The notes beneath the pieces were generated by a model that saw nothing but the letters and a program-made list of their open reading frames with translations, was not told where the DNA came from and searched no databases. Shown piece after piece: positions 1 to 5,759 of a stretch of 5,759 nt of DNA. Position 1 is the stretch's first letter. Each line of letters begins with the position of its first letter. Source of the DNA: Thermodesulfobacteriota bacterium (GTDB taxonomy: Bacteria; Desulfobacterota; DSM-4660; Desulfatiglandales; HGW-15); NCBI GenBank assembly GCA_025454125.1, contig JALOPA010000166.1, positions 1 through 5,759 of the forward strand. The letters run 5' to 3'. The translations under genes were made by a program, and so were the position numbers.

Positions 1-139
1 TGCCGGTGAAACCTCGCCGCCCGCCTTCGCTGCCCCTTATCTGCAGAGTCTTTCCCGCACACTCTTCGTTTTCTGTTTTTGGAGGGACCCCCATGGCCTA
101 AGCCATCCATTTCAAAGAGCTAAACTGTTACGAAAAATG
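1..139. other. Downstream flank of the operon; no confident gene
   Basis: This stretch follows the DUF1667 stop. No strong terminator is visible: a 4-base TGTT/AACA stem with a T5 run (133-150, minus strand) is too weak, and the ATGGC/GCCAT inverted repeat at 93-106 lacks a T run. On the minus strand two frames stay open to the left edge, from ATG at 94 (beginning MGVPPKTENEE) and ATG at 110 (beginning MDGLGHGG). Neither has a good ribosome site or a recognisable protein. One of them could be the start of a further operon gene, but this is not supported enough to call. Confidence 0.4.
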
Positions 140-502
140 TTATTCCAACAGATCGTCGCAGGCGATCACGTCTATCCCTGTGTGAAGCAGGTCGCGAACA
201 ATCACGTCGCTCGTTTTGACAGGGGGTCTCACCTCTACGCTCGCCAAAAACTCCATGGCCCTAAACAGGTCATTCTTCGGGATAGGCCCGGAGGTGCGGA
301 CAGGGAACCTCTTCAGCCGGCTGTCCCGGGTGATAACAGTGGTTGTCAGCGTTCGCCTGGGTTCCCGGAACTCCTGCTCCAAGTAGCTCTTCCCCTTCTT
401 GCAGATTTTTCCCTTGAGTTTGATCTCTCCCTCTTCAGTCCAAACCGCGGCTTCACAACCCTTGGGGCAGGTGATGCAGATCAGGTTCTTTACCTCTTTC
501 AT
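140..502 (-). CDS. DUF1667 family protein with four-cysteine N-terminal motif
   Basis: This 120-residue protein is recognised as DUF1667, which typically accompanies the GlpA-like and NAD(P)/FAD oxidoreductases as the third gene of the set. The N-terminus has C9-x2-C12-P-x-G-C16 and C34 in GKICKKG, spaced like a [4Fe-4S] ligand set, similar in style to the N-terminal domain of molybdopterin oxidoreductases. The central part has RTLTTTV at 50-56 and PVRTSGPIPK at 67-76. The C-terminal part has VIVRDLLHTGIDVIAC at 100-115. There is no signal peptide or membrane segment. Its role is unproven; an electron-transfer or assembly subunit of the flavoprotein complex is the reasonable inference. The ATG at 502 has AAGG at 509-512, 6 bases upstream and running into the TGA of the previous gene, with one codon between stop and start. 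It ends with TAA at 140-142. Confidence 0.91.
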   Translation of the reverse strand: MKEVKNLICITCPKGCEAAVWTEEGEIKLKGKICKKGKSYLEQEFREPRRTLTTTVITRDSRLKRFPVRTSGPIPKNDLFRAMEFLASVEVRPPVKTSDVIVRDLLHTGIDVIACDDLLE

Positions 503-505
503 CCG

Positions 506-515
506 TCACCTTCCC
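506..515 (-). promoter_or_regulatory. Ribosome binding site of the DUF1667 gene, overlapping the previous stop codon
   Basis: The minus strand reads GGGAAGGTGA; the final TGA is the stop of the NAD(P)/FAD oxidoreductase gene. AAGG is 6 bases from the ATG at 502, which is good spacing. The overlap suggests tight translational coupling. Confidence 0.7.
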
Positions 516-1750
516 TCACACCGAACCATGACCGGCCCGCTTGCGGCGCGGAAGACTTCCTTGGGCACCGTGACCCAGATCATTTCGCTCGGCCTTGCAT
601 AAGGAAGTTTCTTTTCAAAACCATCGCCGACTCGAAGAGTCACCTTTTTCATCGGCCGCTTCACCCGAAGGTGCAGGGTGGTGTCGTTCTGACCCGAAAC
701 ACGGTGCGGAACGATCTGCCCGATGGTCTCGTCTGCTTCAATCGGCACCATAGACATCCTGTCCGGCATCCGGCCCTTGACTCGAAGATAAGCACCGTAG
801 GCCGCGCTTTCACCCTCGGACGAGACGTTGTCCACCACGTCATTGACGTGAAGCACGTTTCCGCAGGAAAACACCCCTTGGAGACTGGTCTCAAAATAGT
901 CGTTCACACAAGCCCCGCCTGTTCTCGAATCCATGGCCACACCGGCAGACCTGGAAAGCTCATTCTCGGGGATGAGGCCCACCGAAAGAAGAAGTGTGTC
1001 GCATTCGATCCGCTGCTCTGTTCCCGGCATGGGGTTCCACCGCTCGTCCACCCGGACCAGGGTGACTCCTTCAACGCGTCGGTCCCCGTGAACCTCTGCC
1101 ACGGTGTGACCGAGACGGAGGGGAATGTCAAAATCGTGAAGGCACTGAAACACGTTGCGCACGAGGCCGCTGGGGTGGGGCAGGATCTCGGCGACGGCCT
1201 TGACCTGGGCTCCTTCCAGGGTGAGGCGGCGGGCCATGATCAAGCCGATATCGCCTGAGCCGAGCACAACAACGGTTCTTCCCGGCATGTACCCTTCGAT
1301 GTTGATCAGCCTCTGGGCCTGACCTGCGGTGAAGATCCCTGCAGGGCGAGTACCAGGAATGCCGATGGCCCCTCTGGGTCTTTCCCGGCATCCCATGGCC
1401 AGGATGATGGACCCGCACTCGTATTGCCTGAGCCCTGCCTGCGCGCTCACCACCGTGAGAACCCGGTTTTGGTCCATTTCAAGAACCGTCGTGTCGAGGG
1501 CGAAGTCCACCCCCTCCGCTTGGGCCATCTTGAGGTAGCGATGGGCATATTCCGGTCCCGTAAGCTCCTCCTTGAACATTTCAAGGCCAAAGCCCGGGTG
1601 AATGCACTGGCGGAGAATCCCTCCCGGCTTTTCGTCCCTGTCAAAAACCACCAGGTCCTTGAGCCCGAGGCGTTTGGCTTGCACAGCCGCGGCAAGACCG
1701 GCCGGCCCTGCGCCGATGATCGCCAGGTCAATGTGAGTTTTCTGGACCAT
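506..1750 (-). CDS. NAD(P)/FAD-dependent oxidoreductase (pyridine-nucleotide-disulfide reductase fold), partner of the GlpA-like enzyme
   Basis: This 414-residue flavoprotein likely shuttles electrons between the GlpA-like subunit and NAD(P) or another acceptor. An FAD-binding fold opens the protein with IIGAGPAGLAA at 11-21. The segment GGILRQCIHPGFGLEMF is at 43-59, and LAMGCRERPRGAIGIPGTRP at 117-136. The second dinucleotide fold VVLGSGDIGLIMARRL is at 161-176. The FAD-closing GVFSCGNVLHVNDVVDNV is at 292-309. The CxxxxC redox disulfide of classical disulfide reductases is absent; C49 is alone there. About 85 residues follow the core. The ATG at 1750 overlaps the upstream gene by 23 bases; no good ribosome site is near it (GGGGG is 18 bases away), so translational coupling is likely. 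A TTG at 1795 would add 15 residues before the FAD motif and is less likely. The family resembles the HcnB/OoxA-like and Thermotoga NADH-oxidase-type subunits found next to GlpA-like proteins. Confidence 0.92.
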   Translation of the reverse strand: MVQKTHIDLAIIGAGPAGLAAAVQAKRLGLKDLVVFDRDEKPGGILRQCIHPGFGLEMFKEELTGPEYAHRYLKMAQAEGVDFALDTTVLEMDQNRVLTVVSAQAGLRQYECGSIILAMGCRERPRGAIGIPGTRPAGIFTAGQAQRLINIEGYMPGRTVVVLGSGDIGLIMARRLTLEGAQVKAVAEILPHPSGLVRNVFQCLHDFDIPLRLGHTVAEVHGDRRVEGVTLVRVDERWNPMPGTEQRIECDTLLLSVGLIPENELSRSAGVAMDSRTGGACVNDYFETSLQGVFSCGNVLHVNDVVDNVSSEGESAAYGAYLRVKGRMPDRMSMVPIEADETIGQIVPHRVSGQNDTTLHLRVKRPMKKVTLRVGDGFEKKLPYARPSEMIWVTVPKEVFRAASGPVMVRCEGR

Positions 1751-3212
1751 GAGAAATGGGACCGGAATCCCCCTGTTGTTTCGTGAACCCTGCAATGTGA
1801 TAAGACCCGCGGCCCTTTTTGGTCACCTGGGTCGGACTTGTTTTCAACTGCTCGGCCAGATGGTTGAGCACGCGGATTCCGCAGAACCCGCCCTGGCAGC
1901 GGCCCATTCCTGCACGGGTAAGGTGCTTTACGCTGTCCATGGTGTGAGCGCCCCTGCGGATGGCTTCGAGGATTTCAGCCTCTGTGACCTGCTCGCACCG
2001 GCACACGATGCGGCCATACCGGGGATCGGATAAAAACAGGTCTTGCTTTTCATCGAGGGAAGCAGGCTCGAAACGAAGCCAGCCCGCCCTGTTCTTTTGA
2101 AATCTCTTTTTCTCCTCGGTACGCCACCCGAGATCCGAGAGCGTTTTGATAACAAGATCGGCAATCCCAGGCGCAGCCGTAAGACCAGGGGCTCCTGCCA
2201 GCACATGGATCACGCCGGGCGAACGATCTGAAGGCCCGATAAAGAAATCGCCGTCAGATGCCCTGCTGTTGGACTGAAGGATCCCTGAGAAGGCCGTGAT
2301 CACATCTTTCTCAGACAGGGCAGGAACGAGCTCCTGTCCCATTTTGAGCGTCTCCCGGATATTCTCGCCGCTCACCTCCGTATCGTGCTTTTGCTTCGGT
2401 TTCACATAGTGAACACCCAGAATCAGGTTGCCGTGAGCGGTCGGCGCAAGGTCTTGACTGTGTGTCTCGCTGAAAGTGCCATAGATCATGTTCTGCGCCA
2501 GGTAGGACGCGGACTTGTCAAAGATCACCATGGTCCCTTTCCGCAGTTCCAGGCGGATGTCCGTGTCTCCCGCCATCCGGCCGATTTCATCCGCATGAAG
2601 GCCTGCGGCATTGATGAGATACTTGGTTTCAAATACCCCGTTGGACGCCGAAACCCGGTAGGTCCCGCCTTCCGTTCTCGCGATCCCTTGGACATGCGTT
2701 TCCAGATGGACATGGACCCCGTTCTGAACCGCGTTCTCCACCAGGGCGAATCCCCACTCCGGCACATACACCACCCCGAGCCCCTTTGCGTATAGGGCGG
2801 CAACCGCCTTGGGAGTCACGTGAGGCTCCAGCTCCCTGATCTTTTCGGGGCCGATCATTTCAAAGCCCTTGGCTCCGTGTGATTCGCCTCTCCTCCTGGC
2901 GGCTTCCAGGTTCATCCTGTGGCCGGGTTCCAAGGCAAGCCACAGTTCGCCCACCTCGCGGTAGGTGACATCCAATTCCCGGCTCAGGGCTTTGAAGCGG
3001 GTGGGCGCATCGGCGCAGAGTTTTCCCTTTAAAGACCCGGGCGGGCAGAAGTCAGGAAGATGGATCTGGGAGAGCCCGGCCTTGGAAACGCCAAAGCACG
3101 GGAACGGTTCCTTTTCGATCAGAGCAAATCGGCCCGTTAGCTTTGAAAGTTCCCGTGCGATCATGGTGCCCACAATGCCGGCACCGATCACGATGACATC
3201 GTACCCTGGCAA
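1728..3212 (-). CDS. GlpA/LhgO-like FAD-dependent oxidoreductase with C-terminal BFD-type [2Fe-2S] domain
   Basis: This 494-residue flavoenzyme is predicted to oxidise a C-OH or C-N bond of a small polar substrate and pass electrons to an iron-sulfur centre. The N-terminal DAO-superfamily domain (about 4-360) begins with the dinucleotide fold VIGAGIVG at 8-15 and an acidic residue E33 at the end of beta-2 for FAD ribose. It continues with NAAGLHADEIG at 201-211, RKGTMVIFDK at 224-233, and NSRASDGDFFIGPS at 315-328. The C-terminal domain (about 398-456) has C404-x-C406, C439 and C444, the BFD-like [2Fe-2S] pattern seen in GlpA. A polar tail of about 35 residues follows. The start is TTG at 3212: no upstream alternative exists before the cupin stop, and the next Met (residue 17) lies inside the FAD motif. 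Family members are annotated as glycerol-3-phosphate dehydrogenase or L-2-hydroxyglutarate oxidase; the substrate here is undetermined. It overlaps the next gene by 23 bases. Confidence 0.92.
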   Translation of the reverse strand: MPGYDVIVIGAGIVGTMIARELSKLTGRFALIEKEPFPCFGVSKAGLSQIHLPDFCPPGSLKGKLCADAPTRFKALSRELDVTYREVGELWLALEPGHRMNLEAARRRGESHGAKGFEMIGPEKIRELEPHVTPKAVAALYAKGLGVVYVPEWGFALVENAVQNGVHVHLETHVQGIARTEGGTYRVSASNGVFETKYLINAAGLHADEIGRMAGDTDIRLELRKGTMVIFDKSASYLAQNMIYGTFSETHSQDLAPTAHGNLILGVHYVKPKQKHDTEVSGENIRETLKMGQELVPALSEKDVITAFSGILQSNSRASDGDFFIGPSDRSPGVIHVLAGAPGLTAAPGIADLVIKTLSDLGWRTEEKKRFQKNRAGWLRFEPASLDEKQDLFLSDPRYGRIVCRCEQVTEAEILEAIRRGAHTMDSVKHLTRAGMGRCQGGFCGIRVLNHLAEQLKTSPTQVTKKGRGSYHIAGFTKQQGDSGPISHGPENSH

Positions 3213-3215
3213 ACG

Positions 3216-3581
3216 CTATTTGCCGCCCTTCATGTATTTCATCGCAGGAGCAAAGACATTGTAGATGAGCAACTCTTGCTCCACGTTTCGAATGGCGTGC
3301 TTGGTGTTCGGCGGGACCTGGATCACCATCCCCGGCTCCACCGGAAACAGGCCCACCCCGTCAATGAACATGGTGGCCTTGCCCTGGATCACATAGATCA
3401 GATCCGGCTGGTCCCTGTGCACGTGATCAGGCAGGGTGACTCCTTTTTCAAGGCGGATCTGCATGACCGTAATGGGGGAGTCGTCTTTCTCTCTTGTGTA
3501 GATCCACCGAATCTTGCCTTTGTCGGTCATGAAATGATCTTCCCATTCCACGTCCGAGAGCTTCTTATAGGGTGCAGTCAT
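3216..3581 (-). CDS. Small single-domain cupin protein
   Basis: This 121-residue protein is essentially one cupin beta-barrel with no signal peptide and no DNA-binding domain, so a cytoplasmic metal- or ligand-binding protein is expected. Cupin motif 1 spans about 47-67 (G47, H53, H55, then D60 where the consensus has Glu, and G67). Motif 2 spans about 84-99 (G84, P90, H95, N99), with PPN replacing the usual PxG. Three His and one Asp could therefore hold a divalent metal. Members of this broad fold include isomerases, dioxygenases, decarboxylases and plain binding proteins, and nothing here selects one. The start ATG at 3581 has AGGGG at 3591-3595, 9 bases upstream and close to the permease stop. 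It sits between the transporter and the oxidoreductase genes, which suggests a role on the imported substrate or an intermediate. Its TAG stop is one codon from, and in frame with, the next gene. Confidence 0.9.
   Translation of the reverse strand: MTAPYKKLSDVEWEDHFMTDKGKIRWIYTREKDDSPITVMQIRLEKGVTLPDHVHRDQPDLIYVIQGKATMFIDGVGLFPVEPGMVIQVPPNTKHAIRNVEQELLIYNVFAPAMKYMKGGK
3223..3230 (-). promoter_or_regulatory. Ribosome binding site for the TTG-started FAD oxidoreductase
   Basis: The minus strand reads AAGGGCGG here, inside the last codons of the cupin gene. Its GGCGG part lies 10 bases before the TTG at 3212. This is the only plausible initiation signal ahead of the FAD motif, and initiation is probably helped by ribosomes terminating at the TAG at 3216-3218. 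Confidence 0.45.
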
Positions 3582-3596
3582 CGCTTTTATCCCCTT

Positions 3597-4475
3597 CTAT
3601 TCTTCAAAGCCGAAAGCCTTTCCTTTGATGCCGTAAAGCCCTGTGGGCTTGAGCAGAATCACGATGAACATGACGATAAAGGGTCCCACTGACGAAAGGG
3701 GGCTGTAAATGGTTCCTCCCACAGAGATCACCTGGCCGAGAATGGCTGCGGAAACCAGGGTTCCTTTCAGGCTTCCCAGCCCGCCCAGAATCACGGTGAT
3801 AAAGGCCAGGAGAAGCATGTCAAAGCCCATGTAGGGTCTCACCCCGACCAAAGGCGAATGCAGGCACCCTCCGAAACCGGCAAGGCCGCTGGCCACGACA
3901 AAGGTGATCGTGAAGATGCGACGGATGTTGATCCCCAGACCTTGTACCTGATCCGGGTTCTCAATGCCGGCGCGGATGGCTTTGCCGAAAATGGTTTTGT
4001 TGAGAAAAAGCTGGATGAGAACGTAAACCACAAGACTGATGACGATCACGACGAGGCGGTAAACCGGAACGCTCGTTCCGAAGAGGGAGATGCTGGCTGC
4101 AAAAGGCTGGCCCACCGGTTTGCTCGCCAGGCCGAAGCCGTATTGAATGAGGCCGATGCCGATCATGAAGACGCTGAAGGTGACCACCATGGTGAACATC
4201 AGTTCCTTGCCGTAAACCCTGCGCAGCAACTGGGTCTCCACAAGGAATCCCGCGGCCGCTGCCACCAGGGTGCCGACCAGAAGCCCCAGCCAGAAGTTTC
4301 CGGTCCAGGTGACAAGCGCATAGGTCAGATAGGCACCAAAAGTGTAATAGACCATCTGCTCCATGTTGATGATCCGCATCAATCCAAAGCCGATGGAAAT
4401 TCCGATGGAAACGAGCAGCAGGATCCCGCTGATGCACAGCCCCAAAATGACAGAGGAGACATACAATTCTAGCAT
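3597..4475 (-). CDS. livH: LivH-type branched-chain ABC transporter permease
   Basis: This is the second inner-membrane permease of the HAAT importer, 292 residues, the usual LivH length. It is strongly hydrophobic, with about eight predicted helices by eye (for example 8-30, 62-77, 95-111, 139-157, 187-203, 219-235, 263-276). Family landmarks are GFGLMRIIN at 29-37, FGAYLTYAL at 46-54, GKAIRAGIENPD at 164-175 (cytoplasmic coupling loop toward the ATPase), GLAGFGGCL at 197-205, and GGLGSLKGTLVSAAILG at 231-247. The usual N-(F/L)-A-H-G after RxIN is replaced by NMEQM at 37-41, which is unusual. The ATG at 4475 is preceded by a GAAGGAAGGA run at 4485-4494, about 10 bases upstream. The stop is TAG at 3597-3599. 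It follows the LivM-type gene by 44 bases and precedes the cupin by 15. Transport substrate is not readable from sequence. Confidence 0.94.
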   Translation of the reverse strand: MLELYVSSVILGLCISGILLLVSIGISIGFGLMRIINMEQMVYYTFGAYLTYALVTWTGNFWLGLLVGTLVAAAAGFLVETQLLRRVYGKELMFTMVVTFSVFMIGIGLIQYGFGLASKPVGQPFAASISLFGTSVPVYRLVVIVISLVVYVLIQLFLNKTIFGKAIRAGIENPDQVQGLGINIRRIFTITFVVASGLAGFGGCLHSPLVGVRPYMGFDMLLLAFITVILGGLGSLKGTLVSAAILGQVISVGGTIYSPLSSVGPFIVMFIVILLKPTGLYGIKGKAFGFEE

Positions 4476-4519
4476 GGTTCGATTTCCTTCCTTCGTTCAG
4501 AACTCCCCGATGACAGTAT

Positions 4520-5494
4520 TCACGCGCTTTGAGCGGAGGATCTTCCCCTCAGCCCCTTGAGCTTGCCGCCCAGGAGCTGAATCGTCCCCCAGACGCCTCC
4601 ACGGAACTTGAAACAGACAATGATCGTGAGAATTCCCATAGCCAGTTCCCAACGGGAGACAAAGGCGCTCACCACGTCCCGAAGCCCGATGAACGCCACC
4701 GTGCCGAAGAAGGGCCCGTAGATGCTTCCCGGTCCCCCGAGCAGGGTCGCGACCAGAACTTCCGCAGCACGGTCCGGGGCCGTGATGCTGGGGTTCACGA
4801 ACCCATAGTTGACCGCGAACATGGCGCCGGCAAGAGCAGCCAGAATGCAATTGAGCGTGAAACCGGTCCAGCGGATCACAAAGGTGTTGTACCCGAGGAA
4901 TTTCATCTTGCTCTCGTTGACCTTGATCGCGCGAAAGGAAGCCCCGAGCGTAGAGCGATTCAGCCACGTGTACCAGACCAGGACGAGGAAAAGAACGATC
5001 ATGGCAAACCAGAAAAACTCGTCGGGTTTTCTCAAGTCAAGGAAAGGGGTGGCCTTCATCCGGGAGCGGTACCAGAGACCGTCATCACCCCGTGTAAAGG
5101 CCAGAAAGGTCTTCTCCACCAGAAAGAGCCCCAGGCCGCAAGATGCCGCGTTGATTAAGGCGAAGTAGTCCCCCCGGAGTCGGATGTAGGCGGGGCCTAA
5201 AATGGCTCCGGTCACGAGTCCCATCAGGATGGCAAGAACAATGGCAACCAGAGGATCGTGCCCGACGTGAGCCAAATAGATGGCAGCGGTGTAGGCGCCC
5301 ACGCCCAGATAAAAGGGCTGCCCAAAGGAAACCATCCCCATGTATCCGTAAAGAATGTCGTTGGCGATAATGTAGATGGAGAAGGTCGTGATTTCGACCA
5401 AGAAGGTCATCTTGGACGGGAAGACATACCGCGCAACGACAATGAGAACAATCAGGACAAAGGGACCTCGAAGATACTCAAGCAGCTTGTTCAT
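4520..5494 (-). CDS. livM: LivM-type branched-chain ABC transporter permease
   Basis: This is an inner-membrane permease of the HAAT ABC importer family, 324 residues from the chosen start, a normal length for LivM. Using that numbering, a hydrophobic helix follows the short N-terminus at about 11-25. The family motif GYMGMVSFGQPFYLGVGAY is at about 50-68. RLRGDYFALINAA is at about 105-117, a further hydrophobic stretch at about 161-176, and the cytoplasmic coupling segment STLGASFRAIKVNE at about 181-194. The conserved LLGGPGSIYGPFFGT is at about 251-265. The start is ATG at 5494, preceded by GGAGG at 5506-5510 and GAGG at 5498-5501. An alternative GTG at 5524 overlaps the ATPase stop as GTGA and adds 10 residues, but has no clear ribosome site. 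It should pair with the LivH-type protein 44 bases downstream to form the channel. The substrate is unknown; the symbol denotes family only. Confidence 0.93.
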   Translation of the reverse strand: MNKLLEYLRGPFVLIVLIVVARYVFPSKMTFLVEITTFSIYIIANDILYGYMGMVSFGQPFYLGVGAYTAAIYLAHVGHDPLVAIVLAILMGLVTGAILGPAYIRLRGDYFALINAASCGLGLFLVEKTFLAFTRGDDGLWYRSRMKATPFLDLRKPDEFFWFAMIVLFLVLVWYTWLNRSTLGASFRAIKVNESKMKFLGYNTFVIRWTGFTLNCILAALAGAMFAVNYGFVNPSITAPDRAAEVLVATLLGGPGSIYGPFFGTVAFIGLRDVVSAFVSRWELAMGILTIIVCFKFRGGVWGTIQLLGGKLKGLRGRSSAQSA

Positions 5495-5505
5495 GGTCCT
5501 CAAAA

Positions 5506-5510
5506 CCTCC
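5506..5510 (-). promoter_or_regulatory. Ribosome binding site deciding the LivM-type start
   Basis: The minus strand reads GGAGG here, 11 bases before the ATG at 5494, with a second GAGG at 5498-5501 only 3 bases away. The competing GTG at 5524 has no purine-rich core at a usual distance. This favours the shorter, 324-residue permease. The 11-base spacing is slightly long, so the GTG start is not excluded. Confidence 0.55.
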
Positions 5511-5520
5511 AAACGGTCGT

Positions 5521-5759
5521 TCACAAGTATTTCTCAAACTTCAAGTCTTTGATCTCTTGCCTATCCACAATCTCGGCGACGATCTTCCCTTCCTTCATCG
5601 CATAGACACGGTCCGCGACTTCGGCCGTGAGCGGCAGATTCTGTTCAATGATCATGAGCGTGGTCTGTCCCCTGATCTTCTTGAAGGCGATTTTCAGGTC
5701 ATCGATCACATGGGGGGCTAAGCCCTCGGTCGGTTCATCCATTAGAACCAGGTCCGGTC
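5521..5759 (-). CDS. livF: LivF-type branched-chain ABC transporter ATPase, C-terminal part (cut by window edge)
   Basis: This is the C-terminal 78 residues of an ABC nucleotide-binding subunit that hydrolyses ATP on the cytoplasmic face to drive a HAAT-family (branched-chain amino acid type) importer. The visible part opens with the Walker B strand PDLVLMDEP, followed by the D-loop region EGLAP. Further on is the switch segment MIIEQN and then ADRVYAMKEGKIV. The Gln in EQN, where most ABC ATPases have His, together with EGLAP, points to LivF; LivG usually has GLNP and EHD. Walker A and the signature motif lie outside the window. It ends in TGA at 5521-5523, 26 bases before the preferred start of the LivM-type permease, so the two are in one operon. 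The substrate cannot be told from this fragment. The family call is secure; LivF over LivG is likely. Confidence 0.93.
   Translation of the reverse strand, partial: PDLVLMDEPTEGLAPHVIDDLKIAFKKIRGQTTLMIIEQNLPLTAEVADRVYAMKEGKIVAEIVDRQEIKDLKFEKYL

Noticed and set aside
1..94. Possible N-terminus of another minus-strand gene from ATG at 94
   Set aside because: Only 31 codons are visible, there is no clear ribosome site and no recognisable sequence, and a second frame is equally open.
93..106. Inverted repeat ATGGC-CTAA-GCCAT
   Set aside because: It has five pairs and no following T run on either strand; a repeat this short is expected by chance and has no supported role.
126..142. Direct repeat TGTTA at 126-130 and 138-142
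   Set aside because: Five bases repeated twice is within chance and has no associated structure.
133..150. Possible terminator after the DUF1667 gene: TGTT/AACA stem followed by five T on the minus strand
   Set aside because: The stem is only 4 AT-rich pairs and overlaps the stop codon, too weak for an intrinsic terminator.
137..1258. A 373-codon open frame on the plus strand opposite the NAD(P)/FAD oxidoreductase and DUF1667 genes
   Set aside because: It is antisense to two genes with clear family motifs, its translation has no recognisable domain and is rich in Arg, His, Pro and Gly, as expected of a shadow frame in GC-rich coding DNA.
1751..1795. TTG start at 1795 for the NAD(P)/FAD oxidoreductase
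   Set aside because: It adds 15 residues ahead of an otherwise normal FAD-fold N-terminus, has no well-placed ribosome site, and enlarges the overlap with the upstream gene to 68 bases.
3858..4472. A 204-codon plus-strand open frame opposite the LivH-type permease
   Set aside because: Its translation is very rich in Asp, Glu, Gln, His and Lys, which is the complement pattern of hydrophobic membrane-helix codons, so it is a shadow of the permease.
4529..5158. A 209-codon plus-strand open frame opposite the LivM-type permease
   Set aside because: It has the same polar, low-complexity shadow character as the frame opposite LivH, and no ribosome site or family motif.

Overview
The window reads as one stretch of a single operon transcribed entirely on the minus strand, from right to left. 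Base composition is moderately GC-rich, genes are packed with gaps of at most 44 bases or with small overlaps, and no internal promoter or terminator is visible. The organism is a bacterium. The combination of branched-chain-type ABC transporters with a GlpA-like/NAD(FAD)/DUF1667 triad fits an anaerobe or facultative anaerobe, perhaps a Desulfobacterota-type lineage. That placement is inference; nothing in the window fixes the taxon.

In transcription order the window holds: (1) the C-terminal end of a LivF-type ABC ATPase, cut by the right edge; (2) a LivM-type permease; (3) a LivH-type permease; (4) a small single-domain cupin; (5) a GlpA/LhgO-like FAD oxidoreductase with a C-terminal BFD-type [2Fe-2S] domain; (6) an NAD(P)/FAD-dependent oxidoreductase of the pyridine-nucleotide-disulfide fold; (7) a small DUF1667 protein with an N-terminal four-cysteine motif. 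The last 139 bases hold no confident gene.

The simplest reading is an uptake-and-oxidation unit. The HAAT-family ABC transporter imports a small polar substrate such as an amino acid, amide or organic acid. The first FAD enzyme oxidises the substrate or a derivative. Electrons pass through its [2Fe-2S] centre to the NAD(P)/FAD subunit and the DUF1667 protein. The cupin may bind or rearrange the substrate or an intermediate. The triad is a recurrent family arrangement, often annotated as glycerol-3-phosphate dehydrogenase, but a Liv-type importer is not the usual partner for glycerol phosphate, so the real substrate is open. The substrate-binding protein and the LivG-type ATPase are absent here and presumably lie beyond the right edge.

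Points of note are: two junctions where stop and next start share a frame and are separated by a single codon; a TTG start; a LivH permease whose usual N-(F/L)-A-H-G segment reads NMEQM; and a cupin whose metal-ligand Glu position is Asp.
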